Below, piece after piece: positions 1 to 8,985 of a stretch of DNA of 64,000 bases. Both the position numbers and the translations under genes were made by a program. The notes under the pieces are model-generated. The model was not told where the DNA came from and did not search any database. It was given only the letters and a program-made list of their open reading frames with translations. Every line of letters begins with the position of its first letter. Position 1 is the stretch's first letter. Where the stretch lies: the NCBI RefSeq assembly GCF_015355755.1, contig NZ_JACVEE010000005.1:248001-312000 (forward strand), written 5' to 3'. Source of the stretch: Nocardia sp. XZ_19_385 (lineage in GTDB: Bacteria > Actinomycetota > Actinomycetes > Mycobacteriales > Mycobacteriaceae).

Positions 1-1
1 T

Positions 2-937
2 GAGGTAGTCACCTGCCTGTTACCTAATTCCAGTGCTATGTACCGCGATTCGATCACCGAACTGTTCGGGCAGATGTCTGACGAGTATGGGGTCGCCTGG
101 CGGGAACGGCCGATCCCGCTCGCGACCTCGCCGGATATCACTGAAGGTGTGGACTGTGTTCTGGTTACGCCGAGGAAAGCGGAGATGCGCGCAATTGGGA
201 CCGTGGCGATTCGCGCGGTGGTCTATGGCGGGCGAATACTGCAGAGTTCCGCGCAGACCCGCGTGGTTCGGGCCGCGAGCGACAAACGGCACCCCTGGGG
301 GCACTACATGGATCGAGACGGGGTGCTGGAGGTGGTTTCCAAGATAACCGCCACGACGTCGGACGATCTGGTCGAAGGTTTCCTGTCCAATAAGTCGCTG
401 CCGAAATCGCTGGATATGAAGGCGATCTGCGATCGGCTGCTCGGTCGTATCAGGATGGACCAGCAGCTCGATCAATCTGCAATCCTGCGCACGCGTGCCA
501 CCCGGTTACGCTGGGCAGCGCGGATAGGACATGCGGATCAGCCACGGTTGATATTCAAACTTGGCGCGGATCGGATTCGTACGGTGATGATTTCGGCGCG
601 CAATGAAGCCGAACTCGCGCGGGTGCCGCGGTTCTGTGAGGACCTCGGTGTGCACGATTGGCTGTTGACTCTCGGATCCGCGGCGCTGGCCGACACCGAT
701 CTCTTCGCGAAGGACAGCCGGCAGCGCATCGACATAATTGCCCCGATGCTCACCCAGCTCGTGCACTTGTGGATGCCGGGCGCGCACACCCCAGCAGACC
801 TGAGTGACCTGTGGGATGACCTGCAGGAGAACCCGGGATTTACCAGGGAGTGGCAAGCGGTGGTCGGCCAGTTGCGCGACCGGATGTCCCTGGCGCTGTA
901 CGAGAGCCTGCGAGACAACGTGATCGGGCCGGCGTAG
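2..937 (+). CDS. SCO2521-like conserved protein, 5' end outside the window
   Basis: The first in-window ATG is at 38, but the frame stays open to base 2 with no stop. The extra codons read EVVTCLLPNSSA, which looks like coding sequence, so the gene probably starts before the window. At least 299 residues are present. The stretch with WRERPIPLATSPD, a Val-Asp-Cys triplet and a later PWGHY matches my recollection of the actinobacterial SCO2521 family, usually found in a cluster with a ParA-like protein and a methyltransferase. Those partners would lie left of the window and cannot be seen. No membrane segment or catalytic motif is evident and the molecular function is unknown. The gene converges on the next one with a gap of 9 bases. 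The family assignment is moderate; that it is a real gene is near certain. Confidence 0.55.
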   Translation, partial: EVVTCLLPNSSAMYRDSITELFGQMSDEYGVAWRERPIPLATSPDITEGVDCVLVTPRKAEMRAIGTVAIRAVVYGGRILQSSAQTRVVRAASDKRHPWGHYMDRDGVLEVVSKITATTSDDLVEGFLSNKSLPKSLDMKAICDRLLGRIRMDQQLDQSAILRTRATRLRWAARIGHADQPRLIFKLGADRIRTVMISARNEAELARVPRFCEDLGVHDWLLTLGSAALADTDLFAKDSRQRIDIIAPMLTQLVHLWMPGAHTPADLSDLWDDLQENPGFTREWQAVVGQLRDRMSLALYESLRDNVIGPA

Positions 938-946
938 GCCGGCTGA

Positions 947-1828
947 TCAGAGCCGGAACCAGCGACGCACCAGCAGGGCGAAGAACACGGAGATCAGGAC
1001 GATTCCGGTGTAGGACTCGATGATCAGCAGGACCCGCCCGATCGTATTCACGTCGTGCAGATCGCTCCTGCCGATCGGGTTGAGGAAGTTGACCAGCGTC
1101 AGGTGCACCGCCGTACTCACCGCCAGCGCCGTTGTCGTGCACAGTGCCACAGCGAATATCAGCAGCAGCGCGGCCATCCAGCCGAGCAGGCGGAACGGCC
1201 GGAAGCCGTAGCCGCACAATAGATCCGACAGCCAACCCGGTACTCGCCGCCACTTCGGGAAGACGGCGTTTCGCCGGGCCCTGGCCAAGGCCAATCCGCA
1301 CTGGTCTTGGCCGGAGAAGTCTTCGTTCAGCCGATGCAATTCGGTCCCGCGCAGAAAGGCGAGAGCCGCATGGGCGGCCAATCCCATCGATTGCAGCGCC
1401 TGACCGAGTAGCTCGTAGACGCCGGCCAGCCGGGCGCTTTGGGTCCGGCTCAGGCGCCGCGGACCACGCAATTCCACCTCGGCGGCGAGCAGGGCACTCA
1501 ACTGCGGTTTCAGTTCTTCGATGATCGGCAGGTCGGGTTCGGAGCCATTGTCCAGTTCTTTCGCGGCGGATCGGTACAGACCTTCGAAAACCGTATGGTC
1601 GCCTACAACTGGAATGCGCGCCTTCTCGTACTCGTCGATCAGAATTTCCACATGCGTGTTCAAGCTGTCCAACAGCAGCTTTTCGTCGGGATGCACCGAA
1701 CTCGTGTTGACCTTATCGAGGTACCGTCCGACATCGGGTGCATACGACTTTTCGCAGTGTCGCTTGATCAGATCTGACATCGAATCCACGGCTCGTGATG
1801 ACACTGCGTGTTCTTGGGATTCGATCAT
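947..1828 (-). CDS. Protein with soluble N-terminus and C-terminal two-helix channel-like module
   Basis: I chose the ATG at 1828 (293 residues) rather than the longer frame to 1882, because GGGGGAA lies five bases upstream of it. The first 215 or so residues are helical and soluble. The C-terminus has two hydrophobic segments (near LGWMAALLLIFAVALCTTTA and LLIIESYTGIVLISVFFALL). The piece between and within them (DLHDVNTIGR, then IES..GI) resembles the outer part of bacterial two-helix potassium-channel domains. The selectivity filter TVGYG is absent, so potassium conduction is not supported. A protein that senses through its soluble domain and opens or anchors in the membrane is possible but is inference. 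It follows two acetyltransferase genes on the same strand. Confidence 0.6.
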   Translation of the reverse strand: MIESQEHAVSSRAVDSMSDLIKRHCEKSYAPDVGRYLDKVNTSSVHPDEKLLLDSLNTHVEILIDEYEKARIPVVGDHTVFEGLYRSAAKELDNGSEPDLPIIEELKPQLSALLAAEVELRGPRRLSRTQSARLAGVYELLGQALQSMGLAAHAALAFLRGTELHRLNEDFSGQDQCGLALARARRNAVFPKWRRVPGWLSDLLCGYGFRPFRLLGWMAALLLIFAVALCTTTALAVSTAVHLTLVNFLNPIGRSDLHDVNTIGRVLLIIESYTGIVLISVFFALLVRRWFRL

Positions 1829-1897
1829 GGTAGTTCCCCCAGGTGTTGCGTACATCGAGACTGCCGATGTGATACCCACCATAGCAATGTATTTCAG

Positions 1898-2425
1898 CTA
1901 CTGACCGGAGGATCGTTTCGTCCACCGGGGATCGGCGCTCTCCGACTTCGCGGCGGGGCGGAGTTCGCGGACTAGGACATCGCGGGGCTCCCCTGCGCCG
2001 AAGTACTGGTCCTCGTGCCGCAGGTGCCGGAAATCGCAAGCCGTGTACAGGCTTTTGGCGATCGGGTCGGAGGGGCGGACGGTGAGATAGACGGTATCGG
2101 CAAGCGCCGCGCGGCAGTTCGCCACCGCTCGTTCGAGCAAGTCGCGGCCAAAGCCGTAGCCCTGATGGGATTTCGAGATCGCCAGCGTCATCACCCAGCA
2201 ACGGTGACGCGGGGCGACTCCGATGCCGACAACGGCATAGCCGAAGATCGCGCCGCTCTGTTCGGCGACTACCCAGTGGGATCCATTGAGGTCGAACAGC
2301 TGGCGCAACACCCAGTACGGGTATGCGTCGTGCCCGAACAGCTCGTGCTCCAGATCAATGATCGCCGCCAGATCATCGGACCGCGCGCCTCGGAACACCA
2401 CCCCCGGCCCCGGCCCGATATCCAA
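1898..2425 (-). CDS. GNAT-family N-acetyltransferase
   Basis: A 175-residue protein with the GNAT fold order. An N-terminal RGARSDDL strand and helix are followed by the acetyl-CoA-binding motif A (LAISKSHQGYGFGRDLLE, where Q/R-x-x-G-x-G/A appears as QGYGFG). The C-terminal strand motif is YTACDFRHLRHEDQYF. This places it near RimI-type enzymes that acetylate N-terminal or side-chain amines; the substrate cannot be read from sequence. It is about 40 percent identical by eye to the next gene (shared YPYWVLRQL, YGFGRDLL and PRDVL blocks), so the pair is probably a tandem duplication. The C-terminal tail rich in Lys, Arg and Ser is extra. Confidence 0.85.
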   Translation of the reverse strand: MDIGPGPGVVFRGARSDDLAAIIDLEHELFGHDAYPYWVLRQLFDLNGSHWVVAEQSGAIFGYAVVGIGVAPRHRCWVMTLAISKSHQGYGFGRDLLERAVANCRAALADTVYLTVRPSDPIAKSLYTACDFRHLRHEDQYFGAGEPRDVLVRELRPAAKSESADPRWTKRSSGQ

Positions 2426-2489
2426 AGCTCACCTCTGTCTCCCCGATGTGAGTCTTCTTCCAGCGTAAAGCGTTGGTGCGAAACAGGGT

Positions 2490-3002
2490 TCAGAATCGGG
2501 GGACGCGGGTGACCGGCCTGGACAGATCATAGGCCAGGACATCGCGGGGCTCGTCGTCGCCGAAGTACCGCTCGTCGTGTTCGCGGAGCATGAATCCGAA
2601 ACTTTGGAACAGTTCGTAAGCAGGTTTATTTTTCGGGTCGACGGTCAGCAGGACCTCATCCACCCCCACCCGCTCGCGGCATAGCTCGATACTGCGTTGG
2701 AGGAGTCCCCGCCCGTAGCCGTATCCCCGCCGGTCCGGGGACACAGCCAGGCTGATCAGCCATGCCCGCGGCCCTTCCCCGATGGTCAGTGCATAGCCCA
2801 CCACCTTGTCCTCATAGTCCGGGCCGGGTTCGACGGCGACGACACTGCGGCGACTGTGTGCGTCGAGGAGCTGGCGGAGTACGAAGAATGGATAGCGGTC
2901 AGGGAATGCCGCCGCATCAATTAACTGGATGTCAGGCAGATCGGCCCGCGTCGGCTCGCGATAGCAGGCTGCAGACCGAACGTCCGTTGGGGTGCTGGTC
3001 AT
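2490..3002 (-). CDS. GNAT-family N-acetyltransferase, paralogue of the preceding gene
   Basis: The ATG at 3002 is preceded by AAGGGA at a normal distance, giving 170 residues; the frame remains open to 3230 but that extension has no RBS. Motif A is present as LAVSPDRRGYGYGRGLLQR, and the C-terminal part has AYELFQSFGFMLREHDERYF followed by PRDVLAYDL. It shares the pattern YPFFVLRQLLDAH with its neighbour's YPYWVLRQLFDLN. Two adjacent same-strand copies separated by about 65 bases suggest duplication and possible co-transcription. RimI-like amine acetylation is the family role; the substrate is unknown. Confidence 0.85.
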   Translation of the reverse strand: MTSTPTDVRSAACYREPTRADLPDIQLIDAAAFPDRYPFFVLRQLLDAHSRRSVVAVEPGPDYEDKVVGYALTIGEGPRAWLISLAVSPDRRGYGYGRGLLQRSIELCRERVGVDEVLLTVDPKNKPAYELFQSFGFMLREHDERYFGDDEPRDVLAYDLSRPVTRVPRF

Positions 3003-3419
3003 CTGTTCCCTTGCGTTCGTACACAAGTCCTTTGAGATCGAGCGTAGAAAGTCGCCCTGGAGCAATACTGCGAGACCAACGACAGGCGGGCGACTGACTA
3101 TCAATCTACCCGATCTCCGCGATCGGTTCAGGGCCTCAAACGTCGAATTGAGAATCGTTCCAGCACATCGGCTTTCACATTGCCGAATGTCGTTGCTGGA
3201 CAAAGTGATCGTGTCAGCGGCACCCCGCATCGCCTGGGCTGGTCACCCCGGCCTCCCCGGGGCATCGGTTCGGACAATTCCGCATCCAGCCGTTCGAGCA
3301 CGGGCTGGGCAACCGAGGACACCGGGGTGCGGCCAGCGCGTCCAAGGCCTGGCGGGCGATGAGTTCGCGCGGAAACGGTGATCGTGAATAGCCGGACGTC
3401 CGCTGGGTACTGCGTGGTT
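3003..3419. other. Non-coding or decayed stretch
   Basis: About 417 bases between the acetyltransferase and a small ORF. Open frames exist on both strands, as expected at this GC content, but none has an RBS or recognisable motif. A minus-strand frame around 3230-3360 reads like ordinary protein (ARQALDALA in one frame, LERLDAELSEPM in another) with frame changes, which may be a decayed gene. I cannot identify it. Confidence 0.3.
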
Positions 3420-3554
3420 ATGGAACTACTCGTGATCATCTGCCTGGTAGTGATCGTTGCTGTGGTCCTGCTGAAGCGGAAACTATCCGGTAACCGGGAC
3501 ACCTCGCTGTCGACCGGCAACCCGTCGGCCAATGAAGGCGACGACAAGATCTGA
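3420..3554 (+). CDS. Small single-span membrane peptide (44 residues)
   Basis: An ATG ORF encodes 44 residues: a hydrophobic segment at residues 3-18 (LLVIICLVVIVAVVLL), a KRK charge cluster right after it, then a polar tail rich in Asn, Ser, Asp and Glu. This is a plausible N-out or signal-anchor membrane microprotein. No clear RBS is seen upstream (CTGGGTACTGCGTGGTT), and conservation cannot be tested here, so it is tentative. Confidence 0.35.
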   Translation: MELLVIICLVVIVAVVLLKRKLSGNRDTSLSTGNPSANEGDDKI

Positions 3555-3636
3555 ACCGAGGTCTTGGCCCGCCACTCGGCAGTGATTGCCGCAACTTCGG
3601 TATGGGGTGTGACAAGTGGGACTACCGTGGCCGGGT

Positions 3637-3924
3637 ATGGCAGCCAGGGATATCACGGTGACGGTGTCCATGGACGACGACCAGTGGCACAGCCTGGCCG
3701 ACGCGGCCGAGTGCGCGGGCATGACCTTGGAGGCATACCTTTGCTGGGGTGTTCGACTGATGGCGGCGCAAGCGCGGCCCGGTAAGAACCTCACCGGCGG
3801 GCATCGCACGCCGATCACGGCCCCGCGGAAGGGCGTGCAGGGTGTCGAGGAGCCGGATTCGGCCTGGACCGAGACCTTCACCGAGCGGCTCTCGCACCGC
3901 GCCGAGCAGTACCGCGAGGTATGA
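3637..3924 (+). CDS. Small ribbon-helix-helix-like protein
   Basis: With the ATG at 3637 the protein has 95 residues; a GTG at 3616 in frame is an alternative start. The N-terminal pattern of a short strand (DITVTVSM), a helix (DQWHSLADAAECAG) and a second helix (TLEAYLCWGVRLM) fits the ribbon-helix-helix fold of small DNA-binding proteins. The C-terminal half is polar and ends in a helix (ERLSHRAEQYREV). It is not accompanied by an obvious toxin gene, so an antitoxin role is not supported. The gene converges on the symporter gene downstream. Confidence 0.55.
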   Translation: MAARDITVTVSMDDDQWHSLADAAECAGMTLEAYLCWGVRLMAAQARPGKNLTGGHRTPITAPRKGVQGVEEPDSAWTETFTERLSHRAEQYREV

Positions 3925-3960
3925 GCCGGGACGAGGCGTGGAACCGCTCGGGAAGGAACC

Positions 3961-5505
3961 TCAGGTCGTGGCGTGCTCGCGTTCCTTGGCAGGTTTGTAG
4001 GTCTCCCAGAAGGTGGCGCCGGTGATATCGAGCGCGCGCGGGTCGAACACCGGATCCAGACCGGATTTCTGCTGACGTTCATAGTCCCGCAGCGCCTTGT
4101 AGGCCGGTCGCTGGAGCACGATGATGCCGATGATGTTGAGCCAGGCCATCAGGCCGACGCCGATGTCGCCCAGCGCCCACGCGTCTTTTGCGGTGGAGAC
4201 CGCGCCCACCGCGACCGAGATCAGAATCAGCGCCTGCAGCACCATGGTGCTGTTCGAGCCGACGGTGCCGCGCAGGAACGGGACCGGTCTGGGCGCGAAT
4301 TTGCCGAGCAGGAACCGCAGATTGGTTTCGGCCATGTAGTAGTAGGCGATGATCGTGGTCAGGCAGAAGAAAGCCAGCGAGATCGCGACGAAGCTGGAGC
4401 CGGCGCCACTCCACAGGGTGTCGAAACCCGCCTGGGCGTAGCCGGGGCCGACCGCGACATCCGACGGCAGCGCGCCGCCGTCAGCGCGCAGCGCGCCGGT
4501 GGCGGACTCACCGTCGAACACCCGGTAAGCGCCGGTGGACAGGATCAAGAAGCCGGTCGCGCTGCAGACGAACAGGGTGTCGATGTAGACCGCGAAAGCC
4601 TGAACCAAGCCCTGCTTGGCCGGATGGGACACCTCGGCCGCGGCAGCGGAATGCGGTCCGGTGCCCTGCCCGGCCTCATTGGAGTAGACGCCGCGCTTGA
4701 CGCCCCACATGACCGCCGAGCCGATGATCGCGCCGAAGGCCGAATGCACGCCGAATGCACTCGCGAACACCATGCTCAGCACGCCCGGAATGGCCGAGGC
4801 GTTGGCGACGACGATAACGAGCGAGACCGCGATATAGCCGACCGCCATGAACGGCACCACCACGCCCGCGAACGCCGCGATGCGCTTGACGCCGCCGATG
4901 ATCACGAACGCCAGCACGATGATGATGCCGACGGCTACGCCCCACTCCGGCAGACCCCACGCCGATTGCATGGCCGAGGCCATCGAGTTGGATTGCACAC
5001 TGGGCATCAGCACACCGCAGGCGAGAATGGTGACCGCCGCGAAAATGATGCCGTAAACCTTGAACGCCGAAGCGGCGCGGGTGTGCGCCATGGCCCGGCT
5101 GAAGTAGTACGCGGGCCCACCGCGGTATTCACCGGTCTGCCGATCCTTGGTCTTGTAGATCTGACCGAGGGTGCACTCGACGAACGAGGTGGAAGCACCC
5201 AGGAACGCCATCACCCACATCCAGAACAGCGCACCCGGCCCACCGAAGGCGATCGCCGTGGCGACACCCGCGATGTTGCCGGTGCCGATCCGGCCGGACA
5301 GCGACATCGCCAGCGCCTGGAACGAGGACACCCCCGCGGCGGACTTCTCGCCGTTCAGCATCAACCGGATCATCTCCGGGACCTGCCGGATCTGGACGAA
5401 CCTGGTCCGGATGGAGAAATACACTCCGGTGGCCAGACACAGGTAGATCAGGCCTTTGCTCCAGATATAGCTGTTGGCCGTATCGAGAAACGCGCTCACT
5501 AACAA
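3961..5505 (-). CDS. AGCS-family sodium:alanine/glycine symporter
   Basis: A 514-residue integral membrane protein with about ten or eleven hydrophobic helices. It carries the family signatures: GxYFSIRTRFVQIRQ near the N-terminus, then ALAMSLSGRIGTGNIAGVATAI, FWMWVMAFLGASTSFVE, an RGGPAYYF motif, and GVKRGVYSNEAGQGTGPHSAAAA in the centre. These are hallmark AlsT/DagA/AgcS blocks. It imports alanine or glycine with sodium across the cytoplasmic membrane; which amino acid is not decidable from sequence. Length is typical. It is a lone gene facing away from the DUF4267 gene, with about 280 bases of upstream sequence. Confidence 0.95.
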   Translation of the reverse strand: MLVSAFLDTANSYIWSKGLIYLCLATGVYFSIRTRFVQIRQVPEMIRLMLNGEKSAAGVSSFQALAMSLSGRIGTGNIAGVATAIAFGGPGALFWMWVMAFLGASTSFVECTLGQIYKTKDRQTGEYRGGPAYYFSRAMAHTRAASAFKVYGIIFAAVTILACGVLMPSVQSNSMASAMQSAWGLPEWGVAVGIIIVLAFVIIGGVKRIAAFAGVVVPFMAVGYIAVSLVIVVANASAIPGVLSMVFASAFGVHSAFGAIIGSAVMWGVKRGVYSNEAGQGTGPHSAAAAEVSHPAKQGLVQAFAVYIDTLFVCSATGFLILSTGAYRVFDGESATGALRADGGALPSDVAVGPGYAQAGFDTLWSGAGSSFVAISLAFFCLTTIIAYYYMAETNLRFLLGKFAPRPVPFLRGTVGSNSTMVLQALILISVAVGAVSTAKDAWALGDIGVGLMAWLNIIGIIVLQRPAYKALRDYERQQKSGLDPVFDPRALDITGATFWETYKPAKEREHATT

Positions 5506-5784
5506 ACTCCATTCAAGGGATCACCTATCGCCGGAGATCCTTGCACGGGGATTGTTACGCCTTGTTACCGACTGCTGTCGACGGTGTAATAGATGCGGCT
5601 CAGCGGGGCATGCGGCGGCAGAATTTCGGCGGTGGCCACGCCTGGGCCGGTGCGGTTACGACGCCGGAGCGTCCCTCGGCTGAGCGCCGCGTGGTGCAAG
5701 CCCAAATAGAGGCGATCGCCTCATACCGCCGTGAGCCGTCTGTTCATACGCTGCTTTTCGCTGCCACCATGAACAAGGAGAACC

Positions 5785-6159
5785 ATGCTCACCCCCATCG
5801 CTGTTGGTCTCGCTGTCCTGCTGGACCTGCTGATCATTTTCATCGGACTCCGGTTTTTCTTGGTGCCCGATGCCGCTGCCTCGGCATTCGGCGTACCCGC
5901 GAGCTCAGCCGGTGACGCCGGCGCCTTCTTGACCGTCAAGGGCCTGCGCGATATCACCTCGGGCGTCATCGGACTTGCCGTGCTCGCTTTCGCCGGAGCA
6001 CATCCCGCGGGCCTGGCCATGCTGGCCGTTGCCCTCACACCGCTGGGTGACACCGTCATCGTGCTACGCAATGGTGGGACAAAGGCCGTCGCCTTCGGTA
6101 TTCACTTCGCGACCGCGGTGGTCGTTTTGATCAGTGCCGCTCTGCTACTCGCTGCCTGA
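5785..6159 (+). CDS. DUF4267 family small membrane protein
   Basis: A 124-residue protein preceded by AAGGAGAA eight bases before the ATG. Four hydrophobic helices can be drawn (about residues 4-28, 48-68, 70-90 and 100-122). The block GLRFFLVPDAAASAFGVP and then KGLRDITSGV is typical of DUF4267 proteins. Their function is not known to me. It converges on the LuxR regulator gene with a gap of 16 bases. Confidence 0.8.
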   Translation: MLTPIAVGLAVLLDLLIIFIGLRFFLVPDAAASAFGVPASSAGDAGAFLTVKGLRDITSGVIGLAVLAFAGAHPAGLAMLAVALTPLGDTVIVLRNGGTKAVAFGIHFATAVVVLISAALLLAA

Positions 6160-6175
6160 TGTTCAGAAGGCCGGA

Positions 6176-8869
6176 TTATTCCAATGGGAGGCGCGCCAGC
6201 TCGACTCGACTGTTAACGCCGAGTTTCGGGTAGGCGCGATAGAGGTGGTTGCCAACGGTTTTGGGGCTCAGGAACAGCTGGGCGCCGATCTCCCTGTTCG
6301 TCGCACCGGCGGCCGCCAGCCGAACCACCTGGAACTCTTGGGAAGTGAGTAGGGCGGCCAGATCCGGCCTGGTTCGTTCGCCGGTACCGCTGCTGATTGT
6401 GCTCACACCCGCCGCGCGCAGCTCGTTGCGTGCGCGTTCAGCCCAGGGGTGGGCACGAAGTCGCTCGAATATTTCCAATGCCGTTCGCAATTGCGAGCGT
6501 GCCTCGGTCAGCTGCCGTTCGCGGCGCAAGAATTCGCCGTAGAGCAGTCCGGTTCGTGCTTGATCGAACCAATGATGTTCGGCAGCAGCGACTTTCAGCG
6601 CCTGAGCGAACAGCTCGCCGTCATCGGCCAGCATGGCCTGACACCGCAGAAGGTGTGCTTGCACCCATGTCGATCCGGTGGCCGTCGCCCAGCGTTCGAG
6701 CACTGCCATCGGTTCTCGGGCACGCTGTGGGCTGCGTAGCCGCACCGCGGCTTCCACGCTGTCGCTCATCAGGTGAATCCATTGGCCGAGAGCTTGATTC
6801 GGGCTCCGATAGATCGCCTCCATTCGATCCAGCGCCTCCTCGTGCCGGCCATACCCCAGATCCAGCAGCGCCAATGCCCAGCTGCCGCGTGCGGCCGCCG
6901 CCGTGTTGAAGCCGCGATTCGCCTGCCGCAGAGCATGTTCGGCGAAGTCCCTGCAGTCTTGCTCGTCGCCTCGGATGGCAGCGAGGATGGACAGGATGGA
7001 CTGGGCTTGGCCGATCGGGCCCGGTTGGCCGATATCCTCGGCGATCCGCAGCGCGTCGCTCAGCGCCAGCTCCGCCTCATGGAACTCGCCGAGCAGTACC
7101 TGCGTCATCCCGAGGCCGCAGCTGACAATAGGTAGCCAGCCGATCATTCCGCGCTCCCGGCATTCGATCACCAAGGCCGCCAAGAGTTCTCGCGCATCGA
7201 CGAGGTCGCTGGCGATAAACGACTGGACTGCCAGCTTGAAGCGCATGGCCGGCGCCGCGTCAGGCACCGACTTGATGTGCGCGACATTCGCACGAATCAG
7301 CTGAACGCCGGCCGCGGGCGCCGGTGAGTGCAATTGGAGTGGGCCGTCGATCATCGCGGCATGCGTTGGGTCGGTGGCTATTTCGACCAGTCGCGTTCGC
7401 GCCTGCGTGACCCGGGCCAGATCACCTGCGGTCCAGGCAATGTGGGCGGCCTCGACCAGCATTCGCGCCGCCATGTCCGGCGCTGCCGCGCCAACTCGCA
7501 CGGCAGCGACGAAGAGCAACTCGTAGGCGAGCGGCGGCGAACCGTTTTCGAGTTCGATCCTGGCCTGCACACCGGCCAGCCGTGCGGCGGCGATCGGCTC
7601 CGCCGTCAGCTGTTCGGCCTCGGATATCAGTCGGAGCGCGCGTTCCGGGCGGCCCGCGTCCGCGGCGGCCTCGACTGCGAGTACCAGACGGCGAACGCGC
7701 TGGGCTGGGTCCGGGGTGAGCCGCGCCGATCGTTCCAATGCGACAGCGGCAGTGGCATAACCGGTTCGGCCCCGCGCACGTTCAGCGGTCGTCTCCAACG
7801 CGGCGGCGACGTGTTCGTCCGGTCCGCTCGCGGCACCGGCGAGGTGCCAGGCCCGGCGATCGGGATCACCGGTGATGGCGGCGGCGATCGCGGCATGTAC
7901 GGCGCGGCGCTCGGTGAAGGTTGCGGATTCGTAGATGGCTGCGCGCCGGAGTGGATGCCGGAAGGTGATCGTCTGCTCCGAAACGGTCAGCATGCCGGTC
8001 GGTTCCGCTGCGGCGAGCACCTCGTCGGTCAATCCGAGTCCGGCAAGAACCCGCAGCACCAGTGCCAGATCGCCGGTCTCCTCCGCCGCCGCCACGAGCA
8101 GTGCGGTGCGGATCGAGGCGGGCAGGTCCGCAATGTGGGACTCGTAACCGCGGCGTAGCCGATCCGGCAGCGGCAGCGGGCCGATGGGAAGCAGATCGAG
8201 GTCCATTTTCGGCATTTCCAGCAGCGCGAGCGGATTGCCAGCCGCCTCTGCCAGAACCCGGTCACGCAGTTCCTGCGACAGGTCGGGCATGTCGGCTGCC
8301 AACAGTTCTCGCGACGCTTGCGGATCGAGCGAACTCAGCCGTAGCTCGGGCAACCCCTGTGCCGCGAAGTTCGCACGTGCGGCGAACAACACGACAATCC
8401 CTTCGGCCCCGAGTCGGCGCGCGGTGAACAACAACGCTTCGATCGAGGGCTGATCCAGCCACTGGGCGTCGTCCACCAGCACCAGAACCGGTCCAGCGGT
8501 GGACAATTCGGCCAAGAGCGACAATGTTGCGAGGCCGACCAGGAAACGATCCTCGGCGAGCTGGGCACCGCGCAGTCCGAATGCGCCACGCAGGGCGTCG
8601 GCTTGCCTTGGCGGCAGCGCGGCGAGGCAGCCGATCGCCGAGGAGGTCAGCAGTTGCAGCCCGGCGAAAGGCAGTTCGGACTCGCACTCGACGCCGGCAC
8701 AGCGCAACACTCGCCAGGTGTCGTCGACCATGCTCGCGGCTCGGTCGAGCAGCGCTGACTTCCCTGTCCCTGGATCGGCAACGATCACCAGAGCACCACT
8801 CGAGCCCGCGCCAGCATCTTCGAGCAACTTGCTGATCTGGCGTTCTTCGCGGGCTCGACCAATTAACAC
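6176..8869 (-). CDS. LAL-type LuxR transcriptional regulator with AAA ATPase
   Basis: An 897-residue regulator. The N-terminus starts with LIGRAREERQISKLL and a Walker A loop (ADPGTGKSALL, about residues 32-42), with Walker B at LVLVDDAQWLD. A long helical, TPR-like middle follows. The C-terminus is a LuxR helix-turn-helix (LTSQEFQVVRLAAAGATNREIG, then LSPKTVGNHLYRAYPKLGV). This is the large ATP-binding LuxR (LAL/MalT-like) architecture, in which ligand and ATP binding promote DNA binding. It is divergent from the P450 gene across 116 bases, so that P450 is a reasonable target, by inference. Confidence 0.93.
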   Translation of the reverse strand: MLIGRAREERQISKLLEDAGAGSSGALVIVADPGTGKSALLDRAASMVDDTWRVLRCAGVECESELPFAGLQLLTSSAIGCLAALPPRQADALRGAFGLRGAQLAEDRFLVGLATLSLLAELSTAGPVLVLVDDAQWLDQPSIEALLFTARRLGAEGIVVLFAARANFAAQGLPELRLSSLDPQASRELLAADMPDLSQELRDRVLAEAAGNPLALLEMPKMDLDLLPIGPLPLPDRLRRGYESHIADLPASIRTALLVAAAEETGDLALVLRVLAGLGLTDEVLAAAEPTGMLTVSEQTITFRHPLRRAAIYESATFTERRAVHAAIAAAITGDPDRRAWHLAGAASGPDEHVAAALETTAERARGRTGYATAAVALERSARLTPDPAQRVRRLVLAVEAAADAGRPERALRLISEAEQLTAEPIAAARLAGVQARIELENGSPPLAYELLFVAAVRVGAAAPDMAARMLVEAAHIAWTAGDLARVTQARTRLVEIATDPTHAAMIDGPLQLHSPAPAAGVQLIRANVAHIKSVPDAAPAMRFKLAVQSFIASDLVDARELLAALVIECRERGMIGWLPIVSCGLGMTQVLLGEFHEAELALSDALRIAEDIGQPGPIGQAQSILSILAAIRGDEQDCRDFAEHALRQANRGFNTAAAARGSWALALLDLGYGRHEEALDRMEAIYRSPNQALGQWIHLMSDSVEAAVRLRSPQRAREPMAVLERWATATGSTWVQAHLLRCQAMLADDGELFAQALKVAAAEHHWFDQARTGLLYGEFLRRERQLTEARSQLRTALEIFERLRAHPWAERARNELRAAGVSTISSGTGERTRPDLAALLTSQEFQVVRLAAAGATNREIGAQLFLSPKTVGNHLYRAYPKLGVNSRVELARLPLE

Positions 8870-8985
8870 CGCGTCAACCTAGGTGGGCGACGTCGTTTCA
8901 GCAAGCGAGGGGCGAACTTCGCGATACCGGCGGCCCGCTGGTGGAGTCGGTATCGTGTCGTGGGATCGAAGGGAAATATCGCGCT

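Noticed and set aside
3637..3924. Antitoxin of a toxin-antitoxin pair
   Set aside because: The ribbon-helix-helix pattern is plausible but there is no toxin gene next to it.
3973..5502. A 509-residue open frame antisense to the AGCS symporter
   Set aside because: Low-complexity Arg/Asp/Gly/His product, no motif, fully overlapped by a well supported membrane transporter gene.
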